A stretch of DNA of 64,000 nucleotides, from the NCBI GenBank assembly GCA_907165065.1, contig OU015540.1, positions 5,812,001 through 5,876,000 of the forward strand, read 5' to 3'. Every line of letters begins with the position of its first letter. Positions within the stretch are counted from its first letter, which is position 1. A program made the translations under genes and the position numbers. Origin of the DNA: Caprimulgus europaeus. Its lineage: Eukaryota; Chordata; Aves; Caprimulgiformes; Caprimulgidae. This document shows, one piece after another, positions 1 to 15,000 of this stretch. The notes beneath the pieces were generated by a model. That model searched no databases. It had not been told where the DNA came from and was given only the letters and a program-made list of their open reading frames with translations.

Positions 1-3000
1 AGGAAGTTCCTGCAAACTTCTTGCTTCCTACTGTTACCCCCTATTAGCTGGTCTTGAGACTCCATCTGAGGAATGAAAAATGCTAATTTCTAAAAGTAAA
101 GCAATGAGAAAGCCTCACAAAAATAGGAATCTTACAGGAGGACCTGGAGAGAAGCATGGGCACCAATGGATCAGTGGCTGATAGAGAAAAGGCAGAGCCA
201 AGGTCCTCAACCCAGGCCCAATGCAGATGACATGCTACTTTGCTTTGTGGTTTATAGATCTCCTGAGTGGCAGTAGTCAGGGGACAGTGACACTGTTCTC
301 CTCCACAGGGCTGGGGGTGACGCAGTGGGGCTGAGCTGGAGAACCACTTGTTCACAGTTTGTGATTCACGGGGTAACTGGATCCAGTCTAAGCAGAAATT
401 GGTTGGGAAGTGCTGAGGTGAAAGTCTTAAGAGATAGAGTTTGCTTTCTGTCATCCAGCAGTGGTTAGTTAGTGAGGAAAGGAGAAAATCTGACTTTTGA
501 AGACTTGAATTCCTGATGCTTTTTCCTTCTCCCAGCCTCCTTTCTCTTCAGGAATAGACAGAGTCTGGAAGCAGCCGTTGCAAGTTTGCAGTTGCCTGAA
601 CTTTTCGTTATTAATTAATCCCATCTTCATTCACACAGTAATCTCTTTGCCTCAGACCGTGGGTAATAAACACCCATCAAGCAGGCAGAGATGATAAATT
701 ATCTACTTAATAATTAACAAATTAGTCCTAGCAGATTGAACCAAACCAAAATTGTCTGTATGTGCACACAGCTTGCCTTCCCCTGGTTGTCACACTGAGG
801 TATCACCAGAGATTTCAGCATGTCTCCATTGATCTCACCCTCCCATGCCACAGGGGCTGGTTGTGAGTTGATCTCTGTGTGTACTATGGCTTTTTCTAGA
901 TCTGATGTTCTCTGTGTGCCAGCAAGGAAAATGAATGAGCCAAAGCAAGATGTCATGGAGAAAGAGTGTGATGGAGAAGAGAGGGAGATCCTGGGTTTTT
1001 AGTATTAGTTAGGATGCAGGAGCATCCCCACAGAAGGACCAGCTGTCCATTGTGATCTGTTATGTTGAATGAATAGAGATTATAGTCCCCGTAATTCTTT
1101 CTGCTATTATCTAGCAAAGAATAAAAAGTCAATGCACTGTCGAGTTAAATAAACATGAGGCACTACAGTCATATGAGTATAGTATCCTGTGAGCTAACTG
1201 TGCATATATTATTCATTTCCAGTTATTATTCATGACCTTTCCCTCACATCGTCATGGCTCCATCACTTGTGAATTTATAAGTTCATTAATAATGAGTGAA
1301 AATTAATAATGTATTTTCATTATATACATTGAGTATATTTACAGCATTCATAATGCATCCAAATAACTGATTTGAGGTATAAAAATAAACCCATAGCTCC
1401 TCCATGGGCTCTCACCTTTTTGATTTTTGAAGAGCTACTATTTTTGTTAATAATCCTTCCTGCTTCCATTGCCGTGCGGCCATGCTGTGTAATAGCCTGC
1501 CATCTGCCACCATCATGCTTAAAAGGGCTTGAATCAAAGCAGGAAATATTGTTATTGTGTGAGATTAGAAGAAGATGATCCACAAATTAATCATTATTGA
1601 AAGCGACACCAAAATTATGAGAGCGTGAGAAAGGTTTGAAGTTCAGCTGTTCTTTCTCCTCTCCTCCACCAGTTGCATTTAGTCGATAGTGAAGAGCACA
1701 GTCAGGTGGAAAGAGGCACATCTGATCCGTGCAGGCTCTAGGGAGCACTGTGATACTCTTAGGAGCAGAGAGATTTACTCGGGGTGTTGCTGGGATGTGT
1801 ACCTGGGGCAAACATGCCGTGGCAGGTCACGCAGTTGTGCTTTATTTTAATTGGGAGACGCCTACCTCGTTTCCTTTCTCATCTGCAGCAGTTTAATCCT
1901 TTGGGTTTTTTAGAACCTAAAAGTTTTTGCAAGCTCTCCTTTCCTGTTTTAATTTCTTTTCTCAAGAAGAAAACTCTGAACCCCCTTTTTTTTTTCAGAA
2001 GACAACTTTTCCCTGGCTCTGTCTAGGAAAACGCTGGGCCCTGGTGTGCAGATCATTAGCTGGCTTTAGACAGTGGACTCTAAAAGTTGGAGATACAGCG
2101 ACAGATAAGCAGTTAACATAACTAACCCTGTTTTGGTTCCACTTCTTTTCAAGCATTCTGCTTATTCTTATTTTATTTTGTCAGCAGTACTTTGAGTTGT
2201 TTTATTTTGACGTTCATAGCCCCGTGGTAACACTCAACTGTAAATAAAATTCACCTTTTATCTGTTCCCCATTATAAGCGTAGGCTGCCTGCTTTTAAAC
2301 AGCTGCAAGAGTATGGAGCCTAATGAAGGTACCGCCTTCAAAGCACGTACTGGATATTCAGACAGGACAGGAAAGGCTGCTTCTAGCCCCATGGAATTGG
2401 AAACACTTAATATAAGAGTCAGTTGGATATCAGTAAGAATGTATATTATTTTCTCTTCCAACTAATAGGATTTTTAAATAAAGCTAAAGCCGATATGGCT
2501 GGCTGAGTCCCTGCCCTTTGTGAGAGTTGAAGTTTCACCAAATGCCAAAGGATTGAACAGTGTGAATGCTGGGTATCCTATGTACTGCAGAGAGGTAAAG
2601 AGAGAGGCAGAAGAAGAAAGGCACAAGCAAGGGGACAGTAAGTGAGCTTTTTTGTAATGGCTTTAATCAAAACATAATGATGAGAGTTAAAGCATAAAGC
2701 AAAGGAGGGATTTTGCTTGTGTCAGCCTGGAGGAGGGAGCCATTCATTTCACTCCATCATTTTGAATTGCTTTCTAGAGCGTTTACTCATCCATCTTCTC
2801 CAGCCAAACACCTCACTCTGCTTATCACCGTTCTTTCCTTTGGATTTAAATTATGAGTCTGTATTAAATTAAGTACCTCTCTTTGCTTCTTGTTTTTGTG
2901 TTTGCTTATTGAACCCATTTTGGACCCCTAGAACGGTTTCATGCTTCACTTAAGTGGCCCAAGTTAGCTGGGAGCCTGTGCAGATGCTTTTTCCTTTGGA

Positions 3001-6000
3001 CAACATTGTCAGAACAAGCCAGCCAGTGACTGATGTGATCTGGAGTCAGCGAGTGTGTACAGTGGATAAATGTGCCTGACGCTTTGTGATAGAGCTGGTA
3101 ATTACATTTCACAGTGAGTGGTATTAATAGTGAAAGGAGGTTCTGGCATGCTGCATGAGAGTTGGTAATAGGAGAGGCTGTAGGGAGAAGAGGGAGTCAT
3201 TTATTAACCTGACGAATTATGGAAAAATGGACTTTTCCTTTGAATGCGGAGGAGCTCTCCTAGACACGATGCCTTTTGAGACATCTCAGGGCCTTTGGTG
3301 AGCACTAATAATACTGAAACCTCCTTTCTTTCTTGTTACCCCATCATGCCACCCCTGACTCTTACGAATTCCATCTCTCTGCTTTTGCTCCAATACTGTG
3401 TCCCTTGGTTTTACGCTGTGTAGAGATGGTGCTTGGCTCGGGATTCACAAATCTTGAGATCTGAAAATCAAAAGTCTTAGAACGTTTTTGAACCTATAGA
3501 AGAGAAGGTGGTGAACCTCTGACGAGGAAGAGAGTCAGCTGTTGGTGTCAGATGGTTATCAGGCATGTGGGACAAATGTCCTGTGAAACAGGATTCTCCA
3601 TTAGTGTGGTGTTGAGGACAGATCTGTCCCTATGAAGGTGACATTCCCATTCTGGGAGACTTACCAAGAAACGACAGAAACTTTGGTACTTCAGTCTTGC
3701 CTAGACAATTTATTATCATTGCATTTTCCATTTAAAAATACCTTTGAGGGAGAAAAATACTCTCTCCCAAACTTTCCTTTAATGAAAGATCTTTTCCTCT
3801 GGATCCTTCTGCTCCTCCCTGCTTACATCTCCTCTACATTCCAGCCACTTTTTAATTTCTTTTTTTTAAGTTTTGTCAGCTTTTGCTTTGTGCTCAACAC
3901 TCTGTCCCACCTCAAGCTATTTCCCTTCCAGCCCAGCAGTGGTATGGAAGGGATGGTACTGGTCCAGCTGGTCCATTAGTGCTCAAAAGGATCTAACATG
4001 CCTTCAGGCAGAGGTGTAGTTGTTGACACAGCCAAGGCACGAAGCCCCCGGGCTGCTGTACATGCTGCTGGGTTGTGCAGCTCTCTCCTGAGGTTCTTAA
4101 AAGGAAAAACCTGCCAGTTCTGGGAAGGAGGACAGCACAATGATGGAAACGAGCCTGAGCTGGAGAGAATTGCCAAGATTTGAAGGTATTAGAAGTGCTC
4201 CAGAACCAGAATGATTTAACAGTGTGATTACTTCTTAATACAACACTCACAAGGATTTTTATTAGATTTCCCCCCACCCCATTCTTTCCTTCTAAATGCT
4301 GTAGAAACTGGCTAGCTTGAAATAAACACCTGGGGCTGTTTTACTATATCACTCGGTTTAATTAACTTTTAAATCATGTAATGTCACCTGGATACCTTTC
4401 TAAATTCTACAAGCCTAAGAGACAGTGATAGCTGTAGCTCTGTTCAGTTACTGACTTTGATAAAATCCCCTTCTGGAGGCTACAGGGTTCTCCTCCACCC
4501 TTTCCTCCCTACCAGACGTGCCCTCCTTCAAAGGGATTAGGCTGTAACCAAGTGACCAGTGGCTTAAGAGCATGAAAATATGGTCTCATTGAGTCAGTGT
4601 TGGGTGGTATCCTTGTGACTTCAGCTCAGTGAAGCAGCTCTCTGGTGTTCAGAATAACTTTATACTGATGGTTTCATAGGTTCTGAATCCATATGTCAGT
4701 TTTATGTTCTTGGTCATGCAGTGATCTTGTCTAGCAGGTGACAGAGGGGACTGTGCATTAGGAAGGGAGGAAATGTGTCTCATGATGGTTAAAGCTGCTT
4801 GTCAGGGAAGTCAGTAATATTAGTTTGTGTTCTTCTCTGATACAAGTTGTCTATGTACTGATGTTTCTCCTACCCTAAGAAAGCACCAGCTGTGCATTTT
4901 CCCTGTGTAGGGGCTTTCAGAGCCAGTAAATGCATATGGTAGCACCATCCATATGGCATTTTGTAAGTGTTTAGAGCAGAATAACAGGGGAAGGAGTTAA
5001 AACATGAGATTGACTGGAGGGAGCAATCCAAGTGGTCTGTGTCTCACAGCCAAGCTGTTTGCACTGAGCTAAGTCCACTCTGTGCACAGGAAACTGAACC
5101 TGAGTCAAATATTAACTGTTAGGGCTAGTCCTTTAGGATATACATTTTTATTTTTTTTTAAAAAAGGAGTGGTTATTAGTGCTGATGGAGAAGAGGAGCA
5201 CAGAAGGATTAAGGAGGCAAAAAGATGAAGGTCCTGGGATTTGCTGAGCGCTTCTGAGTTCCAAGTGCCTCAAAAGCACTAAGTAGAGTCCAGATTTAAG
5301 GAAATGGTTGAGAGGAGTCTTTGAGATATGTAAGCAGAGAGCCAAGAGAAAAAACAGAGGAGATGAGAACTAAACCTGGAAATTATTGGCACAGGAATGA
5401 TGGCTGAGTGTGGGAAGGGTAAAATTCACTGAAGGGGTCAGTGTTACAGAAGAGGGGACCAAGGACTGCCCCAAGCATGGATGTGATGAAGAGGGTTCAT
5501 GGAGCAAGAAACAGAGAGGTCAGCATTGACTTAATGGAGATAACAAATGGGAGGAGAGAAGCAGGAAACTTTAAGGGTTAATCATCCAGATATGAGTATG
5601 AAAAGAGCTGCTGGTGAGAAATGGAGGGGCTGGGAAAGGCCACTGAAAAGGTCTAGCTTCTGGTAACCTCTGAGGTGGGGATTGAATTGATTGGCCGTGC
5701 AACAATGTCACTGCATCCGCTTCATCTTTATTTAAAGTTCTTCCTTTTGTGAGTGAGCTCTTTCCACGGCCTCAGCAGTGTGAGCGAGCTGGGCTGTGTC
5801 AGCTCTGTTCCATCCTGCTGTGCTTCTGGTCCCTCCTTTGATGGCACGTTTCTCACCATCCAAGACGTTACCCTCCAACTCGGCTGATTTGCACAAACCC
5901 AAGTGATTCTTCAGCTTTTGTTGTTTTGTTGTTTTTTTTTCCTTCTGTGTGCTCTGCTCTGAATGCATTAGAAACAGAAAACCTACATAAATGCAAGTCA

Positions 6001-8579
6001 AACCAAAAGATTCCTGAGACCATTAGTTTGTAGCGCCAACGCCATCCTCGCAAGAGTATGTGGGATGGTTGTTACAAGGCCCTTGGCAGCTCAAGTGATG
6101 ATGAATGTGCAGGATGTCATTAAGCTCCCAGGATTTTTCTGCCAGTCAATGTGCAAGTTAAAAAGCTCTCCCATTTCCATAAAACAGGGAAGGGAGTGGG
6201 CTGGGGCATGGCAAATACTTGGAGCAAGCTGTGCTTTAGTGATGCAAGGGCATGCAGTCAGCTCTGAGCAAGGGAGGAGCCGTTCAGTTAGGATGCTGTA
6301 TTTTGATCTCTTTCCTTTGCAGCTTTTCTGACCAAATTTTCCATCTTTTTCCCCCTCTGTTTGTGAAATGGGAGTGAGCTGAAGCGGCCTTTTCACAGTG
6401 CTGTGTTGCGGAGAGGCGCCTGACATTGGTGCTTTGTTTCATCCTGGGGAAGGTCAAACATGGCGCTGGGGGAGCAGCCGGCGGGAGTTCCCTGGAAAGA
6501 ATCGATAGAGGAAACCTGGGGGACGAGCAGGAAGGACTGAGAGATATCATCTATCCCATGTTTAATAAGAAGGGGAGAGAGGTGCATGGCCAGGAAGGGG
6601 GGGAGAAGGTGGTAAGAAGCCAAGACCTGGCAAGAAGCTGCATGATAATGAGGCATAGGTGATAGCAAAGCGATAAGTCAGCAGAGCTGGATGAGGTGGT
6701 AATGTCCATCTTTTCAATTCCAGGCAGGTACTGCTGCGTTTGCAGCTGTGGCTGCTCAGGAGCTGGAGGAATGTGCCTGTGAATGTGAAACCGAGAGCAA
6801 GGGGACAGGGAGGCAAAGGGAAGGACAGAGCTGGGGACCAGCCTGCCTTCACTCCCCGATGCTTGGAGCACGGGAGGTGTGAGGAGGGAGAGGGATGACT
6901 GGACCCAGAGCTGGAGGGAGCGTTTGCTCATGGACCAGGGGTCCATTGGAGAAGTGTTATTGCCCCTCTGGACAGTGCCATGCCATGTTGTGGTGATGCA
7001 AAGTGAACTCAGAGAACCTCGTGCAATTAACTTTTGTTGCCAAGTACGCAGCTCAGTGATGTTGCAAGTGCTCTTCAGGCTGGTTATGAACAGGCCTGTA
7101 ATAGACCTGTACACAGAGCCAAAAATTAATAATCTCCTGAGAAAGAGTTGAGTTGGATAAGTGCACCTACTGCAAGGCCACTGGAGCAAGAGAGAGATGA
7201 AGTCTGTATATTTTTATTTCAAGTTCAGGGGTCTCCAGCCGCCGAAGCCATAATCAGCTGATAAAGGCCTGGTTAAGTTCAGGGTTTCCTGTAAATACGA
7301 ACAGCAAAAAATGCTATTTCACCAGGAGCCATGTCTCTGCCCTTAACACAGGTTCTTAGCAGGTCTAATAATGGTCTCTGGGTCTCCTGGTTTTCCAGCA
7401 GCAGCCCTGTAGCCCAGTTGCCCTGAACCTGGGAGCCTCTTTCCACGTTTCTGTCCCATGTCAGCACGGCTCGAGTGGGCTCCCATGAGCTCAGACCCTT
7501 TTGGAGACCCTCCCTGAACTATTCAGCTGGCAGATGTTTGCAGCAGCCTGTTCCCTGCAAGGCAGCTGGTGTTACTCAGCAGGGCTGAGGGCAGGAGTGG
7601 GAAGGCACGGGCACTCCAGCAGCTTTGGCTTCAGCCCTGCGCTTCCCTGGAGCCCACCCTGGCCACCTCTCTGGTTTTTGCTTAGGTGTCCCCAGCTCTC
7701 CAGTATTTATTGTGCTTGTACTGTTGTATCACATTCCCTCCTCCCTGGCCAACACTCTTTATTACAAGGTAATATCCAAGAGTTGACCTTCTACACCCTC
7801 CCCAGACAGGCTGTTCTCATGTGTTGGTAGGTTTTGGTGGTTCCTTCCTACCAGCCCAATTATGCAGAGATACCAAGAAGAATTAACCCCACTGGTGCCA
7901 GTAGGTAACCATTGAAAAGGTGTGGAATGGAGCCATCTATGTAGTCACTGGTTGTATCAGCTTTTCACAGTGCTATGGGATCTGTGTGTGCATGGTTGTG
8001 TTTACCCACATGCTACAGTCACACTCCTCTGAAGGTAAATACACAGAAATACCTGGTTTTGCCAGAAAGCTGGAACATGCCTAAACATCCATGGGGATGT
8101 AGGAATGACAGGGTTGTGCCTGTTGAGTGATACAGCGACTCTTCCCCATAATTCCCTCCAGGGACTCATGCTAATATTGCAACTGCTCCAGCCAAGGCAC
8201 GCAGATGCCACTTTAAAAAGAAAAGTTGCTCTGCTTAACGTGTTTTGTTTCATCTATTCCTCCAGCCTCCTTCCCACTAAAATAATTTTGACTGCTTAAG
8301 TCTCAGAATAGACAAGCTTGCTGTTTCGGACTGATTTAAAATCTTCCCTTTAGTGTCACACCGTCAGGAAACAGACATTCATCCTGTTGGGAAAGGAAGA
8401 TGCATTGCTTTCCAGTGGCCCCAGAACTTGCATCTAGCCTGGAAAGTCCTAAATTTAATGCACTGTAGTTTAGTGACATGTTTATCTACAGAAACTCTAC
8501 TCGCTGTTGTTTTTAAATGTCTCTGGGCTTAAGCTGGCAAAGGAAACTTGGCCTGGGAAGCATAGAGGTTACATTTATA
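1..8579. other. Intronic stretch without recognised gene
   Basis: Ordinary vertebrate intron composition. Scattered open frames on both strands (the longest is about 212 codons, on the minus strand at 6551-7189) are rich in Ser, Pro, Cys, Leu and His and have no recognisable domain or splice context. The AT-rich part around 1040-1420 resembles conserved non-coding sequence but carries no signal specific enough to name. I see no transposon here. Confidence 0.6.
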
Positions 8580-8614
8580 TGTGTGTGTGTATGTGTATAT
8601 ATATATATATATGT
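8580..8614. repeat. (TG)n/(TA)n microsatellite
   Basis: A compound dinucleotide run: TG repeats passing into about nine TA units. It is simple sequence and likely to vary in length between individuals. Confidence 0.9.
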
Positions 8615-9030
8615 GGAATAAAAATTATCCAATCTTAAAAGCATTTATAAGCTTAGCTTTGGAATATCCAGTCTCTTATGACTCTCATTTCCCTGTTTCT
8701 TTTTCCCTTGATGCCATGTTTCATGCTCAGGCCAGGAGGGAGCCCAGCTCAAGGTGGACTGGCTGTGCAAGCAGGTTGCACCACGAGGCAATGCTGACGT
8801 GGATCACCAAGCCCTTTGCTTCCACACCCAGTAAATCCTGCCCATACAGAGCTGAGATGCTGGAGGGCAAGGGGACAGGTAGCACTGGCATGACCTTCAT
8901 TTTTTGGTATTTTATTATCACGGTCAATACAGCTATATATGAAGATTCAGGAACAAGCAAAATGCTCAGTTTTTTAGTCCAAGGTTTTCTGACTATCTCT
9001 TGATGCTGGAAGGCAGAATCTTTTGAATTG

Positions 9031-9084
9031 TCTCTCTCTCTCTCTTTTTTTTTTTTTTTCTTTTTTTTTCTTTTTTTTTTTCAG
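9031..9084 (+). repeat. (TC)n followed by long poly-T tract ending in CAG
   Basis: TC repeats lead into three T runs separated by single C residues and ending in TCAG. It is a low-complexity pyrimidine tract. In the sense direction of MAD1L1 it also has the form of a very strong polypyrimidine tract with an AG, so it could act as a cryptic acceptor. The sequence after it does not resemble MAD1. Confidence 0.85.
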
Positions 9085-12000
9085 AACAAGCTGTTTAATA
9101 TTAACACTGTTTACCCAATTGCTCATTTCAAGGAGAGCAATAGCAACTTTCAGACCTTTGGGGACTTAATTTTCTTCTGGATTTATGGGCAGCTGCCCAG
9201 ATCTCTCCAGCATGGTTTCTTTTCTCCATCATCTGTATTTTTCCAGAGAACACTTCAGAGATATTTGAGTGTACGCTATTTTATTGTTCCTTGACTCTTC
9301 CTATCTTTTCTGTCTCCTTATTATAGATAACAGTGTGGTTATGATATTTTTTACATTTTTACAGAAAATGAAGCTGGTCAAGAAACAGTTACTAATACCC
9401 TGGAAAGACAGAGGTGTTTGACATAGTTGTCTGTGAATTGTCAGCATCTAGGGGGTGATAGTGGATAAGGTAAGGAAGAGTTGTCTGAAGAACGTTTAGG
9501 GGGAGAAAATGAGAGAAAGCTCTGTTCTTCCAAGGCATTACCTGAGGAGGAGCTACTGCAAATTACCAACAGACAGTATTTTAGTGTCCCTGAACTACAA
9601 ATGAGTTTCATTTAAGTTTAAGTCTGCGTGTGGAGCTTAAGGTGCTGAAGTCCCTCCACTGTTTACTGCAGCCATTCCCCTGGTACTGCGAGCTCTGTGC
9701 AAGGATTGAGTCTGCAATCTGAGCGGGTGTCGTGGTGTCTCATTAAAGCATTAATGCTTGGAGAAAGTGCTATACCCTGATGGGTTTTCGACAAGCATCC
9801 CCCTGGGAAGGGGGAGAAGTGTCACAAAACACTATATCAACAGGGGCCATGTATCTTGCATTTCTCATGCTGTACATCATTTCTTACTGGTACGTACCCG
9901 CTCTCCTCCTGATAGGATGAGAAACGTATGAATCAATCATACTGCCTGCTCCGTGTCCTATAAATTAGAAAAAGATGCAGCTGGTTTGCCTTTTGGTTTT
10001 CTGTGGTCTTTAATTGCCTCTCCATTATATCATCTAGTGTCCCTTTCTCCAGCCTCTTTCATATCCATCTTTGAGAATGATGAGCAGTCAAGTGTGATAT
10101 GCCCCCAAGGTGACTGTCAAAACACGCTGAATTATGCAGTGGTCCAGTATTCCCTTTCTTCTCTCTTTCTTCTGTGAGTGTTACTGGAAGAACAGTTGCA
10201 GCAGTCGATTGAGAAGTCAGGATTTCCTTTTAGATTAGGTGGGACGCTTTGGATGTTGTATGATTGAAAATGTAATCCTTGGCTAGCCTTTCTGTGTGTT
10301 GAGACTTTACACACTGTTGATGCAATCCTGGGGCTCTGCAGATCACTCCACTCGTTCCGCTGTGAGCTCTGGCTTGTTCCCTGCGTTGTGTTCCCACGTT
10401 TTTTGCTTAGTTTCAAACGAGTGACTTCATCAGCCTTCTGACGGACGGATGTTTTTGTATAATGACATTTTCCCAGGGATTAATCTAATTTTTTTCCTAC
10501 TTAAGATCTCTGCAACAAGTGTTGTGCTGGCCTAGGCAGTTCCCATCTCTCCCTGTCTATCACTACCATACAACTGTGGTTAAAGAAACCTTCTCTCCCT
10601 TAGGGCAAAACATGAAGAGATGCATGTAGGCTGCGCTGACATTCTCTTTGATAGCTGTGCTCGACTTTGGCGGCAGCTCACAGAGCCAGGTGGCTTCATC
10701 CAGCTGTCTCCATCCCAGCAGAGGCAGAGCTCGGTGGAGCCAAGGCTCCCTTATGTCTGAGCTCCTGGTTGGTGTGCTGCGGGCTAGAGGCAGGGTGTGA
10801 GCCGCTTGCCCACGACACGGGGAGGAAAGCTGGTGGTACAGATGGACCTCGAGCCAACAGTGGCCTCTGCCTGGCCCCAGGCTGGGAACTGAACCGTGGT
10901 TGGATCCATCCAGCCAGACCCAGACAGACAGCAGGGATGCTCTGCTCTGGGGATGGCGTTTATCCAGGGACGTGCCTTTTTAAAGCACGTTGCAGTCACA
11001 AAAATGAATTGATGTTTTACAGTCTTGAAGCACAGCCTGGGGGAGAAGGAGTGCCTTTTAGGCTTCTTTAAAGTAATCCAGGATTTTATATAATAATAAT
11101 ACTTATTATTATTACTTATCTGGGACCTACACAAAATCATTGATGTTTGCCTTTGCCATCCTCCTAACATGCATTTTGCTGATGCACAACTTCTGGTTGA
11201 TACTGTTGCATAAATAAAATAAGCCCTGTTAATTTCAAACTCCTTGAGAAACATACGTGCAAAAATGTAAAGCTTACTCACAGAAAAAGGGCAAAATCAG
11301 CAGGAAAAGAGAGAGATTATTTTCAACAGTGTCCTTTTAATTAGAGCGGTAATTAATTCTTTTCCCTGACATGCACATACAGATTACTCTTTTAAAATAT
11401 TCCTGCTTGAAATAAAATGACTTAAAGCTACATACCAGAGGAGCAGATCATAAATCTAAAGGAGAAAATTTGGGACTGCATATATTTTGAGCACTCCTTT
11501 TGAATCCAAAATGGTCACTGGAAAGTATGCCATAAAATCTTAACTGCAAGGTGAACAAAATACTCCTCCATCCTGTGCCTGCATGGAGCCAAGCAGAGGT
11601 TTCATGCAGGCACAAGGGGCTGATGAAGTGGAAAATGGAGTTAATATATTTTGCACGTAACACAAATTTCATCAGCTGTACTCTTGTTTTTTTCAGGGGA
11701 CAAAATGCTTCCTACTGTTGGTCTGGATGCATTGTATTTCCATAACTTTTTGTGGCATTATGAACTTCGAAAGTTGCTCAGGGTGGGATCTTCTTGGGAA
11801 ATTGAAAATGGAAGCAAGAGGTAGCGTTAGAAAGGGTGGGAGAAAGCCAGAAGCTGGCTCAGGTCAGAAGAGGAGCCTGCAGAAAGGCCTGTGACAGCGC
11901 AGGCACCAGAGCTGGGTTGGACGTGGGGTGGCCCAACGCTCTCCGCAGCTGGGGGTCGGTGGCAGCAAGCCTCTGGTGAGCCTGTTTCTTTTGGTGGGGA

Positions 12001-15000
12001 CTGGCTGAATGTGGAACAGAGATGAGTGATTCTGGGAAGAAACAGGCTTGATCTGAAAGTCTGAGCTTCAATTATGGTGATGGAGAAATGACAGAGATGG
12101 GTGAAGAAAAGAGGTCGAGATACCAAGGGGCTGAAGATGAGGAGAGGGTAGAAAAGAGATGTAGCTCTGGAGGAATCCAGGCAACCATTGCTCTTACCAT
12201 TTTTTATTAAATAATCACACAATTCCTTTCATAACTCCCTCAGCCATGCCAGAGGAAGCTCCTGTGTCTCTCTCCATGCCAAACCCCAGCTTGCAGCCGT
12301 TTGCTCCCAGCTAATGTCACTGGAAGCCTGCACCAGCGCCTGGAGCTCAGTCTCCCAGTGCCATGGAAAACCGGTGAAATGCATTTGGCACAGCAAGGAA
12401 ACATCTCATTGCTTCCCTGTAATTACATTTGTGAAAGTTCCTTGGTGGAGAAGAGAAGCCTGGAGGACCTGCTCCTCGGTGGGAGATTTCTCCTGAGGGC
12501 TGATCCTGCACGCAGGTAGTGCCAGCCCTGCTCGGAGGATTTGTGTCGTTGAGTTGTGCTGCCCAGCCAGGGTTTGATTTCTTATAGCAGTGATTAAGAC
12601 TACTCATTTAGGGACATAAAAGGAGTTGGCTCTCTAATTGCACATACAGATGTTTCCAGCCATAAAGCAAAATGATGCAGGGAAGCTATAGCATCCCACT
12701 TACCGTTCTGTACAGAGAGGCCAGTGCCAAAATGAGGAGTTAAAAGGCCAGAAGGAAAAATAAACCTAAGGAGCTTTTCTTCACCTGTAAAGGAGGTAAT
12801 ACTGGAATGGTCATGAAAGGAGAGGTGGAGAGAGAACATGGGTGTGGGAGGATGAAGTTCATGTTGTCCACCATAGGTTGTTTTGCTGTACTCAGGGTAG
12901 GCTCTGGGCCACAGAGCCACAGTCAGTAATTCATCCACAAAGACCTCACCAACCCAATCTCCAGTGACACTAGTTAAGAGAAAAAAGTTTCCTCTTTTTC
13001 CTTTTTGAGAAAAGAGTTTCCACACGTCACTTTATTTGGTTACTTTTTCCAGAGTTCAGCAAGCCAGGGAAATAATGTTTCCTTCCACGTGGCTGTTAAT
13101 TAAGCTGGGTCTGAAGCACCTTGGTGAACCTCAGGTGCCTCTCAATTTGCAGAGGGCTTTGCAGCACTGAGACAAGCTGCAGGGCTGGGGATCCATGAAC
13201 CCCATAATTAGAGAATAGAAGTCTGATTCATCCAAGCTCTGTCTAGAGCTACAAAGGAGATGTAAGCATGTAATTCTACTAGCTAGAGTGGTCTAAAAAT
13301 CACTTTCTTGCCTTTTGAGGACCTTCAGTGTTGTATTGCTCAGTTGAAGGAAAAAAGCACATGGTGTAGTGTGGGGCCTCAGAGATGCTTCCCAAGAAGA
13401 CCACACCAAATCTGTTCCTTAGACTTCTTCTGCCTCAGCCATATGCTGCATGCTGCCCTCCCTTCTTGCTCTTAGTGAAGGCCAAGGCAGCTGGAGAATC
13501 TGGTGAAGGCCTTTGCAATCCTCCTCGCTGTTTGCTGACTGGTCAGGCCTTGTCTCCTTTGGGGAAAAAATGAGGGGTTTGCTCCAGTCCTCCCATATTC
13601 ATATGACCTCTCTCAGCCTATGCTTGGGTGGATGGAAAGGAGCATTTTCTTTGCCTACCTGTCTTCTTGGCAAGTTGGACATACGATCTGAAGGGGAGAT
13701 CATGTGGGCACATGCTAAATTTCCTTGGATCATCAAGATTCACCCTTCACATCTATCCAGACAGGTGTATCCCATCCTCGTGCGCTGCCACATTTCAGCC
13801 ATGAGCTCCAGTGCTTCTCTGCCTACCAGAGGCTGCAGTTTCCTGTAGTGGGACTCACCCCTCCATAACTACCTTTCTTCTTTTGCTTAACAGCTTCCAG
13901 TTTCATTTCTTGCTTGCCCTTGTTCAGCACTCAGCGGTGAATCTGGTCTGAACAGATTGTACATGTAAAGGCAGCCACAGAGCGTGTTGTGTTGAGGAGG
14001 TAAATGGTTAAATGTCTCAGCTTCAGCTTGAAGCACTGATTTTTTTTTTTCTTTTTTTATTTTTTTTAAGGGCACATCCAAGTTTCCAGGACAGCTGAAG
14101 GTGATAGAGATGGCACCTTAATTGAAAGGGGTCAGAGTGTTGCGTGTTTTTCTTCCATTAACATTCTGTGCATTTTCCTTTTTAAACCCAAAGGCTCTGT
14201 CCACTGCTCCTTGCTGGCCTTCGGAAAGTGAACTCCTGGTAAAGGGCTTAAAAGGCAATATTAAAAGGGGAGAGAAAGAACTGAAAAGGGGATTACACAT
14301 CCAATAAAAATTGCTCTCAAGAGCAGACAGTATCTGCTGGACAGGAAATATATTTGAGTTTGTGACTAGCTGCAAAATACCTCAGCCACAGAAAGTCTTG
14401 AGCAGAGGGTAAGCCTTTTGCTCAGTTAATCATCAAAGACAAGCAGAGGACACTCAGCTTGCACAGGGATCAAGTCTGAAGCCACCTCATGCATATTGCA
14501 GCGGCACCGTCCGGGCGTTGGGGTGCTGATGGAGCAGCAGCCGCCGGGGAAAAATTTGCTGATGCCTCTTAGCGTGTGCAGAACTGCGGTGGTGGAAATG
14601 TGAATAGCTTGTTTTTGGAAGGTGACAGCCACCTGCTTTGTGCTTAGTTCACCTGATGCTTGGGATTCGTGGTGGTCACACAGAGGTCTCTGGTCATCTG
14701 GGGTTTGAAGAGCTCTAAAAATGGGAAGTTCTGTGTTTTTGCACAGTGCTTGGGTGATAGCATTGGTCACAGCTTTCCTCTGGAGTGGGGGAAACTTATT
14801 TCGGCATCTGCAGAAGGTGTCAACAGTGGATGCTGCTTTTAACATCCCACTGGTTTGTGAGGGATCCTTCGCTATCACATTCATCCCATGCAGATTATCA
14901 CACAGATAATTTAAGATTTTTTCATCAGTATTTACCTATTCTGGATCTGGCCACAGAGGGGAAAATGCTCTTAAATCCCATCAGCAGACAGCGGAGGAGG

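Noticed and set aside
4040..4075. Possible MAD1L1 penultimate exon (translated as LYMLLG)
   Set aside because: The resemblance is limited to a few residues; the neighbouring residues do not match MAD1 and no splice sites frame it.
6551..7189. 212-codon minus-strand open frame
   Set aside because: The composition is Ser/Pro/Leu/Cys-rich with no domain. Overlapping frames on both strands are equally open, and there is no splice context.
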